A DNA stretch of 64,000 nt from Periconia sp. R9002 (Eukaryota; Ascomycota; Dothideomycetes; Pleosporales; Periconiaceae), in contig JAMAHW010000106.1 in the NCBI GenBank assembly GCA_023627715.1, positions 53,927 to 117,926 of the forward strand. Direction: 5' to 3'. Both the position numbers and the translations under genes were made by a program. This document shows positions 48,955 through 60,340 of this stretch, in pieces. Under the pieces are notes generated by a model. The model had not been told where the DNA came from. It did not search any database and saw nothing but the letters and a program-made list of their open reading frames with translations. Position 1 is the first letter of the stretch. The number at the start of each line of letters is the position of its first letter.

Positions 48955-49932
48955 ATGTCCGACCTCAACCTCCAAGAAATCCACGACTTCATGGTCTCGG
49001 TGGCCAAACAAGCCGCCGACCGCATCACCAGCGCAAAACCCACCACCGATACAGCAGGAAACAAGAAGAACTGTACATTCCACTCCCCATTCCCCTACCC
49101 CAACGTAACCCTCCCCCAAAAAACATACTAACCACCCCCCAACAACTCAGCTGTCGACCTCGTAACCGAAACCGACCAAGCCGTCGAAGCCCTCATCTCC
49201 TCCCAACTCCGCAGCGCATACCCAACCTTCCTCTTCATGGGCGAAGAAACCTACAAACCCTCCGACACCCTCACCGCCTCACCGACCTTCATCCTCGACC
49301 CCATCGACGGCACAACAAACTTCGTGCACCGCGCGTCCAACGTCGCCATCTCGCTCGGGCTCGCCGTGAACCGCATCCCCGTCATCGGCGTCATCTACAA
49401 CCCCTTCACGCAAACCCTGTACACGGGGATCAGAGGCCACGGCAGCTACGTCGAGTCTGCACTCCAACCAGACCAAAAACTCAAACTCCCACTGAAAGAC
49501 CCGGAACCCTTCGAAGGCGGTCTCGGCTCCGCGCTGGTCTGCGTCGAATGGGGGAGTACACGCACGGGGAACGACTTCGAGGTCAAATCGCGCACCTTCT
49601 CGCGCCTGGCGGCCGACAAGGCCGACGGCGGCGCCTTCGTGCACGGGCTGCGCAGTTTCGGCTCCGCGGCGCTGAATCTGTGCGAGGTGGCTAAGGGGAG
49701 CGCGGATGTGTATTGGGAGGCTGGGTGTTGGGCGTGGGATGTTTGCGCTGGGTGGGTGATTTTGCTAGAGGCGGGGGGGAAGATGGTGGATGGGAATCCC
49801 GGGAATTGGGAGCCTAAGGTGGAGGGGAGGCGGTATTTGGCCGTGCGGGCGGGCGAGGGGCAGGATGAGTTGATTGAGGAGTTTTGGGGACATGTGCAGG
49901 GGAGGTTTGAGGTTAGTGAGCTGGGGGATTGA
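48955..49932 (+). CDS. INM1: Inositol-1-monophosphatase
   Basis: This enzyme dephosphorylates inositol-1-phosphate in the last step of inositol synthesis, and is Mg-dependent and lithium-sensitive in relatives. Two exons (48955-49072 and 49151-49932) give 299 residues. The metal-site motifs are intact: VDLVTETDQA near 41, FMGEE near 68, DPIDGTTNFVH near 88 and WDVCAGWVILLEAGG near 235. The 78-nt intron joins NKKN to SVDLV. Some fungal paralogues act in quinate or 3'-phosphoadenosine pathways, but the motif set fits IMPase best. Confidence 0.92.
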
Positions 49933-50562
49933 GAGAGTGGTGGGAGTGGATTGCTGTTGTTGTTGGTGTACTCACTAATTGGCGTGGCTCGCGAACTGAG
50001 TGAGTGCGAGATATACCGAATAGACGGCCGGGTGTATATGCCCAGTATGTAGACCTCACCTGACGAAAAGCATTGATGTCCCGCGAAAACGTAAACCATG
50101 ACTTCAAAGACAATGCCGTCCTCAATCTCCGATTCAAGACCGTGAATTCATGTATCATTATCCTACAAAAGGGGTATATGCGAATAGTGTACAAGAAAAG
50201 AAAAGAAAAAACAAAACCAAAACAACAAAGGAACAAAAGAAAAAGAAGTAAGAAAAATGAGTGGACACCATACCATCCATGGTTCCATACCGCCCGTCCA
50301 TCACCCCTTTTTTGCTCTTACTGAATCGATTGAATAATCCTCCGGGACCCTAAACACACACAAACATATTTGGTCGCTTCCCTTGTTATGCATTGATTGC
50401 CACACACACGCTATGCAGGCATTTCGTTTGAAAAAAAAAGGACAAAAGGAAAAAGAGAAAAGACAGAAAACAATGAGTTCTAGTAAAAGTGCTTGTTTGA
50501 AGGCAAAGAAAAGGAGAGGGAACAAAAAAAAAGAAAATAGGGTGATTCAAATCGGGCAGAAG
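49933..50562. other. intergenic region between convergent genes
   Basis: A-rich tracts (50200-50260, 50430-50545) on the plus strand, likely 3'-UTR and polyadenylation sequence for both converging genes. No gene was supported. Confidence 0.5.
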
Positions 50563-53500
50563 TTACAACCCCGTATTCTTCTTCCTCAAGAAGCGTCGGG
50601 AAGCCCGTCTCCTCAACCCAGCGCCGTTTCGATTACTCATATCCTCGGGGATCACACCAGGCTTCGATCGCTGCGACGCGGCCCGCTTGGCCCGTTCAGT
50701 CTGATCGCGCCAGAAGAGGCGTTTCTGGTCGATGACATTCTGCGTGAGGCTGCCGAAGCCCTTTTTGACAAACGCGAGGTCGTGGAGGACATTCGGGTCG
50801 AGGCAGCGCCGAGGAAGGTTCTGGACCGTCATGAAGAGCTCGCCGTCGCCCGGCCGATATTTCCGGATTTCGGCTTCGCCAAGCTTGAAGATGGAGAGGG
50901 CGTATCGGTAGAGTGCCCGTGGGCCTTCATAAAGGAAGGCGTCCCACACCCGGAGTACCGTTTCAATGGGAAGCACGCCGACGAAGATACTCATGAACCA
51001 GGACGTGCAGGACAGGGCGACAGTAGGTTGGCGTTGGAACTTCGAATCGGGATGAGCTTGTGAGCCAGGCCCACTGTTCACCAAGTCGGTATCGTTAATC
51101 GAGGCCCAAACTTTGGGAAGGTAGTCGCGAATCAACATCATCAAGACGTTGACCTCGGTATTAGCCAGACTTCTGGCGTGTGCACCAGGCAGATGATTCT
51201 GCGTAATGATGGTCAACAACACAAAAGCCTTTTCTCTATCCTGCTTCAAGAAGAGGAGCAAAAGGCCTGCGAGGAAATTCAAAGATTGGCAATAGCCAAT
51301 CCCTGGGTTGTTGAGTGCAAAACAGGAAAGGACTTCTCTAAGGTCCTTGATGAGCGATGGTTCCTGGGGCTCGGCGCCCTCAAGCTCTTCATCAGTAGGC
51401 TCAGGTCGGAAGTGAATGTTGTCCGGAAACGTTCTGTCCAGATCACGTTCAATCGCCTCGCGATCGTCTTTGTTGAGTTCACCCTTATTGATGCGCTCAA
51501 CCAGCGAGCTATACAAGCCAGCCATTTCGGGCTGCTGCAGCTTGTATTGACCTCCCGAATAATACCACCACATGGCGCCGCGCCACTCCGGGGGGTATCC
51601 TTTCCTGGCATATCGCTTCACTCGGTCATTTTGGTCTGGAAATCGCGTTGGGTTCGTAGTCGGAAGGCCTTGCTTCGTCATCAAAGCAACCCATTTGTTC
51701 CTGCGACGCGATATGTGCTCTTCATACTTGGCAGCCCATGTGTCGTATTCTTGAAGACTAATGTTGTGCGTAGCTTTTTTGAACCCGTAACGATCGCGCT
51801 CAGCGTTGCTCATAGCCTTTCTGAGCCCAGCCACAGTAGGCCCGGCCCGCGGAGAGAGGATATTCCCAGAATTGTTCGTTTTGGTAGGTGAGGATACCGC
51901 CTGGATGTCACCTAGGTTAAAAAGGGTGCTCTTACGATCGAACACGCTCGTTGAAGCTCGACGCGGAAACGCTTCGTTCTCATCGACTTCGGGAATATGT
52001 ACAGAGGGCTTGGTAGGGGATTTTACTTCCTCCGGGATGGCGGTCTTCAACATGATATTGGCGCCTTTGGAATTGCGTTTTGCATACGCTTGAATCTCCC
52101 CCCAATCTTGACGTGATAACCTGGATTTCTGCTTTGGCAGTTCGGGGAGGGTACTAATTTCTCTGTGTATTTCCTGCATTTTGTGTATACTTCCGCTGTT
52201 TTGCCGAGTCATAGGAGGTTTGTTCTGGGTTTGACTGATCCTCTTGATGACTCTGATGTTCTTCCCTGGAAGGCCATAGACAGATGCGCGAGATGTAGCC
52301 ACAATTGACGCGGGTCGGGGGATTTCCTCACTCGAGCGTTGGAAAGCAGTATCACTTGGTTGAATTTGAAGGTTGTTAGTTGCGGAAAGACTCGAGTCAG
52401 GAACAGTTTGATACATGCTCGATCGAGCAGACATTCGGTCGTTCTTATAGCCGTTTAGCTGAGGGTCCGGTACTGTTGGATTCGATTCGATTGTGCTGGC
52501 CGGACGGGAGGCTGCCTTGTCAGTTTCTGATGCAGGTAATGCATGTTCAGCTGTGATATCATTTTCTGGAGTAGCAATGTCCGTATGCTGTATGTCAGAA
52601 GCTGCCTGACTCGGGTGGCCGATGGCATGATAGAACTTGGAATCATCTTTTTGAGAATAATCGGACGATCGATCTCCAGGCTCGTCACTGTAATCCTTCT
52701 GCTCGTCGAGCTCGTCGAGTTCGTCGAAATAAGAGTCAATGACATCTTCCACGGTGCTCATCACATCTTCTTCATCCGGAGAGATGGAGGTGGGAAGAGT
52801 ATCACTTGAAAGATCCCGCTCCTCGGATCTATCTCGAGAATATGTGCTTCCAGGTCCATCACTGATAGAACTTCGCCCGGTGGCCATACTGCTCCGCTCC
52901 GTGCCACTTGCTTCCATGAATATCGAAGAATTGGTGGTAAACCCAGAGCGGTAACTGGCTCGCGGCTCTTCGCCTCGAAAGTGCCGTGGGGGATAGTGAT
53001 CGTTGTGCGACCAGTTAGGCCCGCCTCGGTTTGGGCGGTAGGCTCCCGATAGATTGGTCCGGTCGCTTGATCGGACAGGACCAAAGTCGGGTATGGATGT
53101 GGCTGACCGCAACGGTGGGTGCACATTGGAATGGTAGTTCCGCTGAGATGCACTCGTCATTCCCCGCGTCCTTTGCTGGTACTGGTGAGGCTGGATGGGA
53201 GCCTCTGGCATATCTTCGGGGGCGGACTCCCAAGTTGCGCTGTTGCGGTTCACCGGGTTGCTCCCCAAGGCATTGAATATAGCTCGCGGGTCGCTGGTGG
53301 GGCCAGCACTATTGGGAGGACGCATCTGGGCGGGGCCAAACGTGGGAGAACCAAGAGGTTGTTCTGCTCGGGGGTGTCCGTTGTTGAGAGGAGAAGATGT
53401 CGCAGCATGGCGGAACAGAGAAGGGGTTCTTTGTCTCAGAGAGAACTTGGGCGAGGGCAATGGAGGCAGGGGTGGGCTGGAGGAAGGAGAAGGGCTGTAT

Positions 53501-53799
53501 ACGGGACGTTCGTAGGCCGGCGGTGCGGCGGTGTCCATGTGCAGCTTTGCAGGCAGATTTAGTCTCCCCGATCCGAAACCCTTGCGAGCAGCAGAGCCAG
53601 CATGGGAATTGACGAACTGTGGGGAAGCAGGTGGTGTGAAGTCGCTGTTTGGCGGGCGGTAAGGCACGTATTGTGATCGGGCGGAGGGGGGTGGATCGTA
53701 GGCGGTTGGTGTTGTTGTTGCGGTTGTGGTGAGAACGGCGGTGCTCTCGCCGTCAGAGAGGGCGCTAGGCAGGATGGGGTGCGGAGGACGCCCGGGCAT
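50563..53799 (-). CDS. TBC-domain Rab GTPase-activating protein
   Basis: A single exon encodes 1078 residues. The N-terminal ~690 residues are Ser/Pro-rich and disordered (MPGRPPHPILPSALSDGEST), with an acidic patch (DSYFDELDELDEQKDYSDE). The TBC domain runs from about 715 to 965: KGYPPEWRGAMWWYYSGG, the arginine finger in IERDLDRTFPDN near 785, and the glutamine finger in GIGYCQSLNF near 834. Both catalytic residues are kept, so it should stimulate GTP hydrolysis by a Rab. The domain resembles the Gyp/Msb3-Msb4 group acting on exocytic Rabs, but the target is inference. The end is basic. Confidence 0.9.
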   Translation of the reverse strand: MPGRPPHPILPSALSDGESTAVLTTTATTTPTAYDPPPSARSQYVPYRPPNSDFTPPASPQFVNSHAGSAARKGFGSGRLNLPAKLHMDTAAPPAYERPVYSPSPSSSPPLPPLPSPKFSLRQRTPSLFRHAATSSPLNNGHPRAEQPLGSPTFGPAQMRPPNSAGPTSDPRAIFNALGSNPVNRNSATWESAPEDMPEAPIQPHQYQQRTRGMTSASQRNYHSNVHPPLRSATSIPDFGPVRSSDRTNLSGAYRPNRGGPNWSHNDHYPPRHFRGEEPRASYRSGFTTNSSIFMEASGTERSSMATGRSSISDGPGSTYSRDRSEERDLSSDTLPTSISPDEEDVMSTVEDVIDSYFDELDELDEQKDYSDEPGDRSSDYSQKDDSKFYHAIGHPSQAASDIQHTDIATPENDITAEHALPASETDKAASRPASTIESNPTVPDPQLNGYKNDRMSARSSMYQTVPDSSLSATNNLQIQPSDTAFQRSSEEIPRPASIVATSRASVYGLPGKNIRVIKRISQTQNKPPMTRQNSGSIHKMQEIHREISTLPELPKQKSRLSRQDWGEIQAYAKRNSKGANIMLKTAIPEEVKSPTKPSVHIPEVDENEAFPRRASTSVFDRKSTLFNLGDIQAVSSPTKTNNSGNILSPRAGPTVAGLRKAMSNAERDRYGFKKATHNISLQEYDTWAAKYEEHISRRRNKWVALMTKQGLPTTNPTRFPDQNDRVKRYARKGYPPEWRGAMWWYYSGGQYKLQQPEMAGLYSSLVERINKGELNKDDREAIERDLDRTFPDNIHFRPEPTDEELEGAEPQEPSLIKDLREVLSCFALNNPGIGYCQSLNFLAGLLLLFLKQDREKAFVLLTIITQNHLPGAHARSLANTEVNVLMMLIRDYLPKVWASINDTDLVNSGPGSQAHPDSKFQRQPTVALSCTSWFMSIFVGVLPIETVLRVWDAFLYEGPRALYRYALSIFKLGEAEIRKYRPGDGELFMTVQNLPRRCLDPNVLHDLAFVKKGFGSLTQNVIDQKRLFWRDQTERAKRAASQRSKPGVIPEDMSNRNGAGLRRRASRRFLRKKNTGL

Positions 53800-56500
53800 G
53801 GTGAGGCGGAGGCCTGGTTTTAGGATGTGTGTCGGAGAGCAGAGAAGCTCGGGAGGGGCTCATTCGGCCGGGGAAGGGATCGTGTTTGTGCCTCTGGGTT
53901 CCATTGGCATAGTGGAGGCACACGGACTTGTTAGACAACGACAGGGCAAAGCTATATACAGGTTAGAGGAGCTGGCTTCAGGTGCAGTCTCATCACAGAT
54001 GACAGTTATCGTCATAGAAGGACCGACTCGAGGGAGGAGGAGTGGGCGTAAAGTTGGGGGACAAGAGGCGGGCAGCGGAGGGAAGGTAACGCACAAAAGA
54101 AAGCAGAGGCGGCTAGCGAGTGTGTAGTGGCGGGCAAGGGCCGAGATGAAGAAGTAGGGACTTGGGCCGGATAGGTGTGAGAAAAGAGCAAATGAGGAAG
54201 GGTAGAATCGAATGGGCGGCCAGCTGAATGCATCAATGGGTGAATGAGTGGATGGGTCGTGGTCAGATGGTCGGATGCGAGGTGGTGGAGGAAGACGAGT
54301 GGAGGTGGTGGTGGATGAAACGAATGGATGGTTTGGGAGCTAGTTAGGGTGATCTAGCAGCACAAGAGGCACGCAATGGCGATGTTTTAGGGAGAGCATA
54401 GAGCAAATATGACGCTGGACAGACACGAAGTGCCGCAGGCTGCAGTAGAGCGGCAGCCAAGGGTTTCGCCGGCCGGATCAGCAACCAACGAGTGCCAATT
54501 GCCTGTCGGATCTGATGCGATGGTCGGCCAGAAGGGGCGTGGTTTATTTTATTATACAGCACACGACCACAAACTTGGAAAAAAACAAAATGAGGGTTAG
54601 GTCTCTAAGAGGTCAGGTCAGGCTCCCGGATGATCATGGAGCTGCTCCTTGTCAGCCCAGCAATTTTTGCTTTCTCTTTTCTCCCTCTCCACTGGTGCAC
54701 AGGCACACGCCCGAGCTGAGATCAATGCTTTCTCGTGTGCCCGTTTTGCCGCCCAGCTAAGAGACATGTGGCTGCTGCTGTTCGCTCTTTCATTCAAGTA
54801 ACGACTGATTCACTACTCGTACACGGTTTTTTTCCTGTTGTTTCGGACGGACCAGCTACTGGAAACGGTCTGCTAACGCTGCTAACAATGCTAGATACGC
54901 GCTGTCTGGACGCCAAGCCGCGGGTCGCATCGGGTGTCATACTAGCTAAACATCCCCTTCCCCCATGAACCCTGCCCACAACTCGACCCTCTATGTCAAG
55001 CATCCCCATCCAAGCAGAGAGAGCAAAGGATTACTTCATTTCATATTTACCTTACTGTACTTGCTTGCACAATCATTGTGCTTCCTTCCTTTCCTTCACT
55101 TGTCGCGCTCGCTGCCTTGACCGTATTCCTCAGCCCATCAGCCATCAATCCAGCGCTTCCTGTCGAGACCTGCATCCGTAACCGTATCGTGATCCCGAGT
55201 CCACAGTACATACATGCACCAAGTCCATGTCCATCTGCACTTTTTTTTGTCCTTCGCTACGCGCGAGCATCTCATTCGTGGATCTGTCATTTCCCCTTCA
55301 GGGGTTGTTACAAGTCCCAGGAACAGTCATCATCCCTATGCATTGCACCCTGTACAACCACGCTTACTTTTATACAACTCCATAGCTCAATTGTGCAATC
55401 TCTCATTTCAATTTCCTCCGTCCGTCACGATTCACGAGGCCTCCAGCCTTGATTCCCTCTCGCTGCCCAAATTACTCGTTACATCACTCGCCCTCGGACA
55501 TGACCACCGTGACGACCACGCTCTGGCTCCTCTCCCAGCTCCATGTCATGTTCCCCACTGACTCGCCCGTTGTCACAGTAAGTAAATTATCAACAATGTG
55601 AACGGGGCAGCCGCACACTCGCGAGCAAAATAGTCCGGACACCCGTGCTTTTCCCATTGTGATTTGCTCGGCATCCCCCAGATACATCCCCGGGAGCCGA
55701 AATCAAAAAAAAATGGTGTAATTCCCAAAGGCAAGGTCCCATCACTTTCCTGGTGCCCGGGGCAAGCCACGATCAGTTCCCCTACCTCCCGGACCCGTCT
55801 GTCAAACTCCAAGCTAGGCAAGCAAAAAAGCACGTCACAATCAAGCATATTTGCTTAGCGGGATCCGCTGCCATGGTTTGTTCGTTCGAGAATCAAAGAT
55901 GCAGGCAGGCAGTAACAGCTTGGTTGTTGTTAAGAGACTCGCACTACATGGTTGTTTGGAGAGACTAATCGCTTACCTTCGCGATCCAGAGCGAAGAATT
56001 CGATACTTGCTGGCACTGCTCCGTCGAGAAATTTCCCACCGCAACGACTTCCCTGCTTGCTTATCAAGGCCGTTGGCTCGCTTTCCTCGCTTTCAAATGT
56101 TTTTGCTTTTTGTTGATGGCCCATCCCCTCTACGTTTGGGAAACACACGTTGGCCCCTGCCCTTTTCATTTGGGCAGAAGAAAAAAAAATCTTTGTTTGT
56201 TTGTTCGTTCTGCTGCATACCTATGTAGATCCCTGAAAGCATCGGCACTGCGGACCAAAAAAAAAAAGAGTGTGCCAGATGCGCAGACCAGGTTTTGAAC
56301 TGCCACCCATTCCGCTGGGAACCGCGGCTCGTATTATGTATCGTTTGCACAACCACCCACGCTTCCTTCAAAAGGATTGATGCTCTCTCACACAGACTGC
56401 TCACATGCACAAAACAAGAAACATTGCTCCCTCTGAAAAAGTTATTATTAGAAAATACGCTCTTACTCTCCCTCTCTGTCTTTGCATCAAAGCACACCAC
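53800..56500. other. 2.7-kb intergenic region
   Basis: Promoter and leader of the TBC gene (53800-54600), then pyrimidine-rich and A-run-containing sequence up to the next gene's 3' end. Open frames to about 135 codons exist but none shows domain-like or conserved character. No gene was supported. Confidence 0.45.
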
Positions 56501-58291
56501 TCAAACCGCCTTCCTCCCCGCACCACCAACAGCCTTCTTATTCTCCGTCAACCTCTTCGACTTCAACGTCCCCCTCCGATGCTTCTTCCACGCCCGATTC
56601 ACCCCACCCTGCTTTTCCCAAAACCAAGCCTTGAACTCGCTCTCGGGGACCTCGGGGTCCTCACCACTAACCTTGTTAGCCTTCTTGGCCTGATGATCCT
56701 CCTCCTCATCCTCTTTTTCCTCCGCCACCAAAGCAAGATGGCCTGAGGCCGCCGCGTTGGCCTTGGTGTTGCTCTTCACCGCTTCCAAATTGGCATCGTC
56801 GTCATCATCGCTGTCTTCCTCGTCGTCGTCTTCTTCGACGTCTTGGCTGCCATTGCGCCAGGGAAAGGAAAATCTGCGCCCCACGGCCGCTGTGTCGGGC
56901 GTGGGTGCTGCGCTGCGCTGCCCGCGCCATTCGAGGTCGCGTTGCGTGTACGGCGTCACGGGTAAGTTGTCGGTGTTGTTGGCGTCAATCTCCATAGCAT
57001 CGTTATTGTCAGCGTCGCCACTATCGAAAAAGGAAAAAGACGTGTTGATGGGCGCTAAGCCCTTGTTTGGTGTCGAAGTTGCCTCTAAGCCTAGAGATAG
57101 GGAGGGTTTTCCGCGCTTGAAGATGGCTTCGAGGGGGTGGACTTCTTGGGTTGCTGGGGAGGAAGGCGTCAGTGATATTTCGGGCGTGTCGGCTTTGGAT
57201 GCTGGGGCGGGCGAGGGGGTTATGCCGTTTGTCTCTTTTTTGGAATCCGGTTCGGGGTCGGAGTCGGAATCTGAGGAGGAGGAGGATGAAGAGATTACAG
57301 ATGACTCTTCGTCTTCGGATTCGGATTCAGATTCAGATGATTCAACTGGTGAAGCAGCTCTCTTTACCGATTTCTGCTTTTTCTTCTGCGCCGAACTGGG
57401 TGCTGGTGAAGACTTGGGCGACGGCGTAGCGGATTGTTGCGTCTCGTGCATAGCTTTGGCTGACACGGGATCAACCAATTCCAGCAACCTCCTGTTCCTT
57501 GCCTTTCCCGTCTCAGGCTCTACCACGTTACCATCCTCATCCACCCACCCTTGGCCGTTGACGTACTCCACTGCCGGCTTTTTCTCCGTAGAAACCTTTG
57601 CTTGCTTGAGAAAGCTGGGCTGCTTGGTGTTCTTTTCAAACTCGTGAACAATGACCTCCTTTTTGGACTTTGACTTCTTCTTCTCTTTCTTGTCCTTTTT
57701 CTTCTCCTTGGAAGAGACTTCGGCCGCGGCAACGGGTGTGAGTTTTGCTTTGAACAGCAACTCTGGTTCCTTGGTGTACTTGGACTCCTTGCGCGGCTTC
57801 TTTTCCTTGTCCTTGTCCTTGCTCTTCTTTTCTTTCTTCTCCTTCCTGTTCTTGGAGGGTGGTTCGGTCCAACCGCGTTTGACCTTTCTATCGTCTTCCA
57901 ATGTAATGCCTTCCAAGACGCCGCGCTCTTTCTTCGCCTTCTTGGAGCGCTTCTTCGGCCTATCCTCATCATCGACATCGCCTGCCTCTTCACTAACTTT
58001 TCGCTTCTCCGGCTTCGCCTCCTCTATCCGCACCTTCGACCCCTTTAGTGTAGAGCCATTCAGCTTCTTCTTCAGCTTCTGCGCTTCCATCGCGGGGAGC
58101 TCAACGTAGCCGAAGCCTTTTTCTGGGAAAGTCTCGACTGTATGATATGAGATGTTTTGGGCGAGCGGGAGTAAGGATGGAGGTAGGTAGATCTTGGACA
58201 GTGCCGGATTGAAAGGTGTAATGTGTAACCTAACAAGCTTGTTGTTATCGTCGGCGTCCTGGTCGTGAATAGCCGCCGGTGTCATGGGCAT
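56501..58291 (-). CDS. Nucleolar-type protein with N-terminal RRM-like region and Lys/acidic tracts
   Basis: A single exon encodes 596 residues (a second in-frame ATG lies two codons in). Residues 18-95 look like an RRM (KLVRLHITPFNP, FPEKGFGYVELPAMEAQKL, LKGSKVRIEEA). A long Lys/Glu-rich stretch follows, then Ser/Glu/Asp repeats (SSESESESEDEESSVISSSS) like SRP40/NOLC1-type phospho-tracts. The C-terminal block SEFKAWFWEKQGGVNRAWKK is conserved among fungal nucleolar proteins. A role in ribosome biogenesis is likely by composition and architecture. The exact orthologue (NOL8-like or Nop6-like) is not decided. Confidence 0.75.
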   Translation of the reverse strand: MPMTPAAIHDQDADDNNKLVRLHITPFNPALSKIYLPPSLLPLAQNISYHTVETFPEKGFGYVELPAMEAQKLKKKLNGSTLKGSKVRIEEAKPEKRKVSEEAGDVDDEDRPKKRSKKAKKERGVLEGITLEDDRKVKRGWTEPPSKNRKEKKEKKSKDKDKEKKPRKESKYTKEPELLFKAKLTPVAAAEVSSKEKKKDKKEKKKSKSKKEVIVHEFEKNTKQPSFLKQAKVSTEKKPAVEYVNGQGWVDEDGNVVEPETGKARNRRLLELVDPVSAKAMHETQQSATPSPKSSPAPSSAQKKKQKSVKRAASPVESSESESESEDEESSVISSSSSSSDSDSDPEPDSKKETNGITPSPAPASKADTPEISLTPSSPATQEVHPLEAIFKRGKPSLSLGLEATSTPNKGLAPINTSFSFFDSGDADNNDAMEIDANNTDNLPVTPYTQRDLEWRGQRSAAPTPDTAAVGRRFSFPWRNGSQDVEEDDDEEDSDDDDDANLEAVKSNTKANAAASGHLALVAEEKEDEEEDHQAKKANKVSGEDPEVPESEFKAWFWEKQGGVNRAWKKHRRGTLKSKRLTENKKAVGGAGRKAV

Positions 58292-58658
58292 CTGGTCGCA
58301 AAAAGCTTGGCCGAAGCTTCAGATAGCCTGGATAAAACGCCCACGTCTAGGGAATATAAATGTAGAAATTAATCCGCCAAGGTCAACGAAGCATCGTTTG
58401 GGCCTTGCGCTCAATGGGAATCCGATTGCGCGGTGCGAAGACGGCGCGCGCAAAGATAGAGAAGGATGGAGGGGAAGAAACCAGAGGAAAAGTCTGGGCA
58501 GGCGGTTGGTTAACCCACGCGCGCGCCGGCGCGCCGGGTGATCTAAGCACCAGGGTTGCGGCAGCGGAGGTGCGGCTCGATCTGAACGTCAATGAATCGA
58601 AAGGTTGATCCAACAGCTGGTAGCCCACCAACCCACACATAAATCAGCTTAGGCAGCC
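58292..58658. promoter_or_regulatory. divergent promoter between the nucleolar-type gene and the small secreted/membrane gene
   Basis: 367 bases with both start codons facing away. A GC-rich block of CG-containing repeats (CGCGCGCCGGCGCGCCGGG) is at about 58520-58538. No gene was supported. Confidence 0.5.
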
Positions 58659-59272
58659 ATGAGACAGCAGCAGACTTCTTGGTTGCTTTTTGTTTTCGCG
58701 CTGCTTTCGCTGCTTTCCCTTTCGTCGGCAGCATGTAAGAACACAGCATCCCTCCCGCGCGGAGGTCACCTCACGGCGCAAGTTAACCTTCCCACAGCAC
58801 CGACGTCCTTCTGCAAATGCACATGCTTCGGCAACAGCAGTATCGTCGCTCTCGATGCCCCCGTAGATCCGAATAAATCGCCGACGAAACTGCCCGAGCT
58901 CCGCGAGCGCGCATCGAAGAAAACATGCAATGATTGCAATCGCCAATTCTGCCTCAGCTACCCTTTCTGTAAAGGGGAGGAGGAGGAGAATGTGGTTACA
59001 ACATGTTTCCGTACGTTGATTGAAAGGGGTTCTGATCAGGGCTTTGGGATTAACAGTGTGCAGAAAGAGACTCTGCTAAAGACCAAGCGGTGGTATGGAT
59101 ATTCATTCTCTCGACCGTTGGGTTATTGGGCTATGCGGGTGTAAGACCATGGATTGATACATGGGCAGAGGTACGCCATGTCCATTGAGACCTTGTCGCA
59201 ACAACTAACCCGTTATAGAGAGCTCGAAATCGGGGAACGTATATACCAGTGTCTAATCAGGGCGGACAATAA
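58659..59272 (+). CDS. Small cysteine-rich fungal protein with signal peptide and one C-terminal TM helix
   Basis: Four exons (58659-58734, 58798-59010, 59064-59170, 59219-59272) give 149 residues. The signal peptide is MRQQQTSWLLFVFALLSLLS followed by LSSAA. The luminal part has eight cysteines (FCKCTCFGNSSIV, CNDCNRQFCLSYPFC, VTTCF). Splicing the second and third introns is essential: it creates QRDSAKDQAVVWIFILSTVG, a TM helix, and the tail GTYIPVSNQGGQ, all of which recur in a conserved fungal family of unknown function. The first intron (63 nt) is stop-free in frame, but its GTAAGA donor, TTAAC branch and CCCACAG acceptor are strong. Probably a type I protein of the secretory pathway. 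Confidence 0.82.
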
Positions 59273-59473
59273 GCGCATCTATAGTTTCTATCGAGTTCGA
59301 AACGAGACGGAATAGTTATGCAATGATTATAGAATAGACATATGCCAAAGATACCCAATCGTGAACAATTGGCCCCCCAACTCCATGATGTGATACAGTA
59401 ATAGCACAGCTTTGTACAAGGCAGTGGAGTGAATACAATACAAAGGCCGCCGCGGCCTTGTCACCCCTCCTGT

Positions 59474-60340
59474 TTACTCCTTTTTCGATCCACCCCACGC
59501 CCAACCAAACCAGCCTTTGCTCACCCCTTCTGCTGCCTTGTCCGCAAACTGTGCAGCCTTCGCAGCTTGCTGGTCGAGCGGTCCGCCAACAACAGCCCCC
59601 GAAGCGTTCGATCGAGCCTCCTGCACCGCCTGTGTGACGCCCATGCCTTGGCTCGTAGCTTGCGCTTCTCTCTGCTTGAAATCCTCGACGGCAAGCTTTC
59701 TCTGCTCTTTCAACACTTCGTCTTCCTTCCAATCGCCATGCAACCACCATAGCAGTTTTGAGGGAGCTTTCCTTTCCGCCTTCTTTTGTTCCATCAAACG
59801 CTCTTCTTCCGCAATGCCTTCGACGAGGGCTTTCTGCGCAGGCGTTGCTGTTCCCGCAAGCACCGATTGTCGTGCAGTGGCCAGAATCTTCGCTTGCTCC
59901 TTTTCCTGTTCTTCGAAAAATATGGCTCGTTTCCGGCGATTGTAGACGACCATGTCTCCTATTGAAAATACCGCAAGCACACCGACGCAGCCTACACAAT
60001 TGAGTCAGTTAAAAAAATATCCTGGTTGCATAGCCGGGAGGAATGGCACTGCGGCTGGTGGTTCGTTCGTACCCGTTGTAAAGACAATGCCGTAGACAGC
60101 AGCTCTGTGCACCGCATCTGCGGCCATTCGTCCATATAGATACATATAATCCCATCTCGTGACCTGTGCCATCTTCGCCCGGTTCGCTGCCTCTCTTAAC
60201 CGCTTGACTTTCTGCTGTGGCGTTTCATTCTTGGGTGCTGGGTCCGCGAACTGGAGCGTAGTTGCCCGGCCGCCAGGCTTTGTATGCGCCCACACGCCCG
60301 TCGCGGTGAAGCGTGTTGAGTCCTTCGGCGTCTTCGACAT
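59474..60340 (-). CDS. COX14-like cytochrome c oxidase assembly protein
   Basis: Two exons (60340-60073 and 59991-59474) give 261 residues. The core VTRWDYMYLYGRMAADAVHR, followed by a hydrophobic helix interrupted by the 81-nt intron (YGIVFTTG joined to CVGVLAVFSIGD) and VYNRRKR, matches the fungal cytochrome oxidase assembly (COX14-type) family. That places it in the mitochondrial inner membrane. The C-terminus is a long charged, Ala/Gln-rich region, much longer than yeast Cox14 (70 residues) but usual for filamentous fungi. The intron has a CTGAC branch site near its 3' end. Confidence 0.8.

Noticed and set aside
56281..56335. Sequence resembling a tRNA T-arm (GGTTTTGAACTGCC)
   Set aside because: No matching A box or cloverleaf on either strand.
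56757..57647. 296-codon Ser-rich plus-strand frame opposite the nucleolar-type gene
   Set aside because: It is the reverse complement of Glu/Asp/Lys repeats, which always reads as Ser/Leu/Phe. No ATG context or splice support.
59316..59999. 227-codon minus-strand frame overlapping the COX14-like gene in another frame
   Set aside because: The other frame contains the conserved membrane segment and joins cleanly to its upstream exon.
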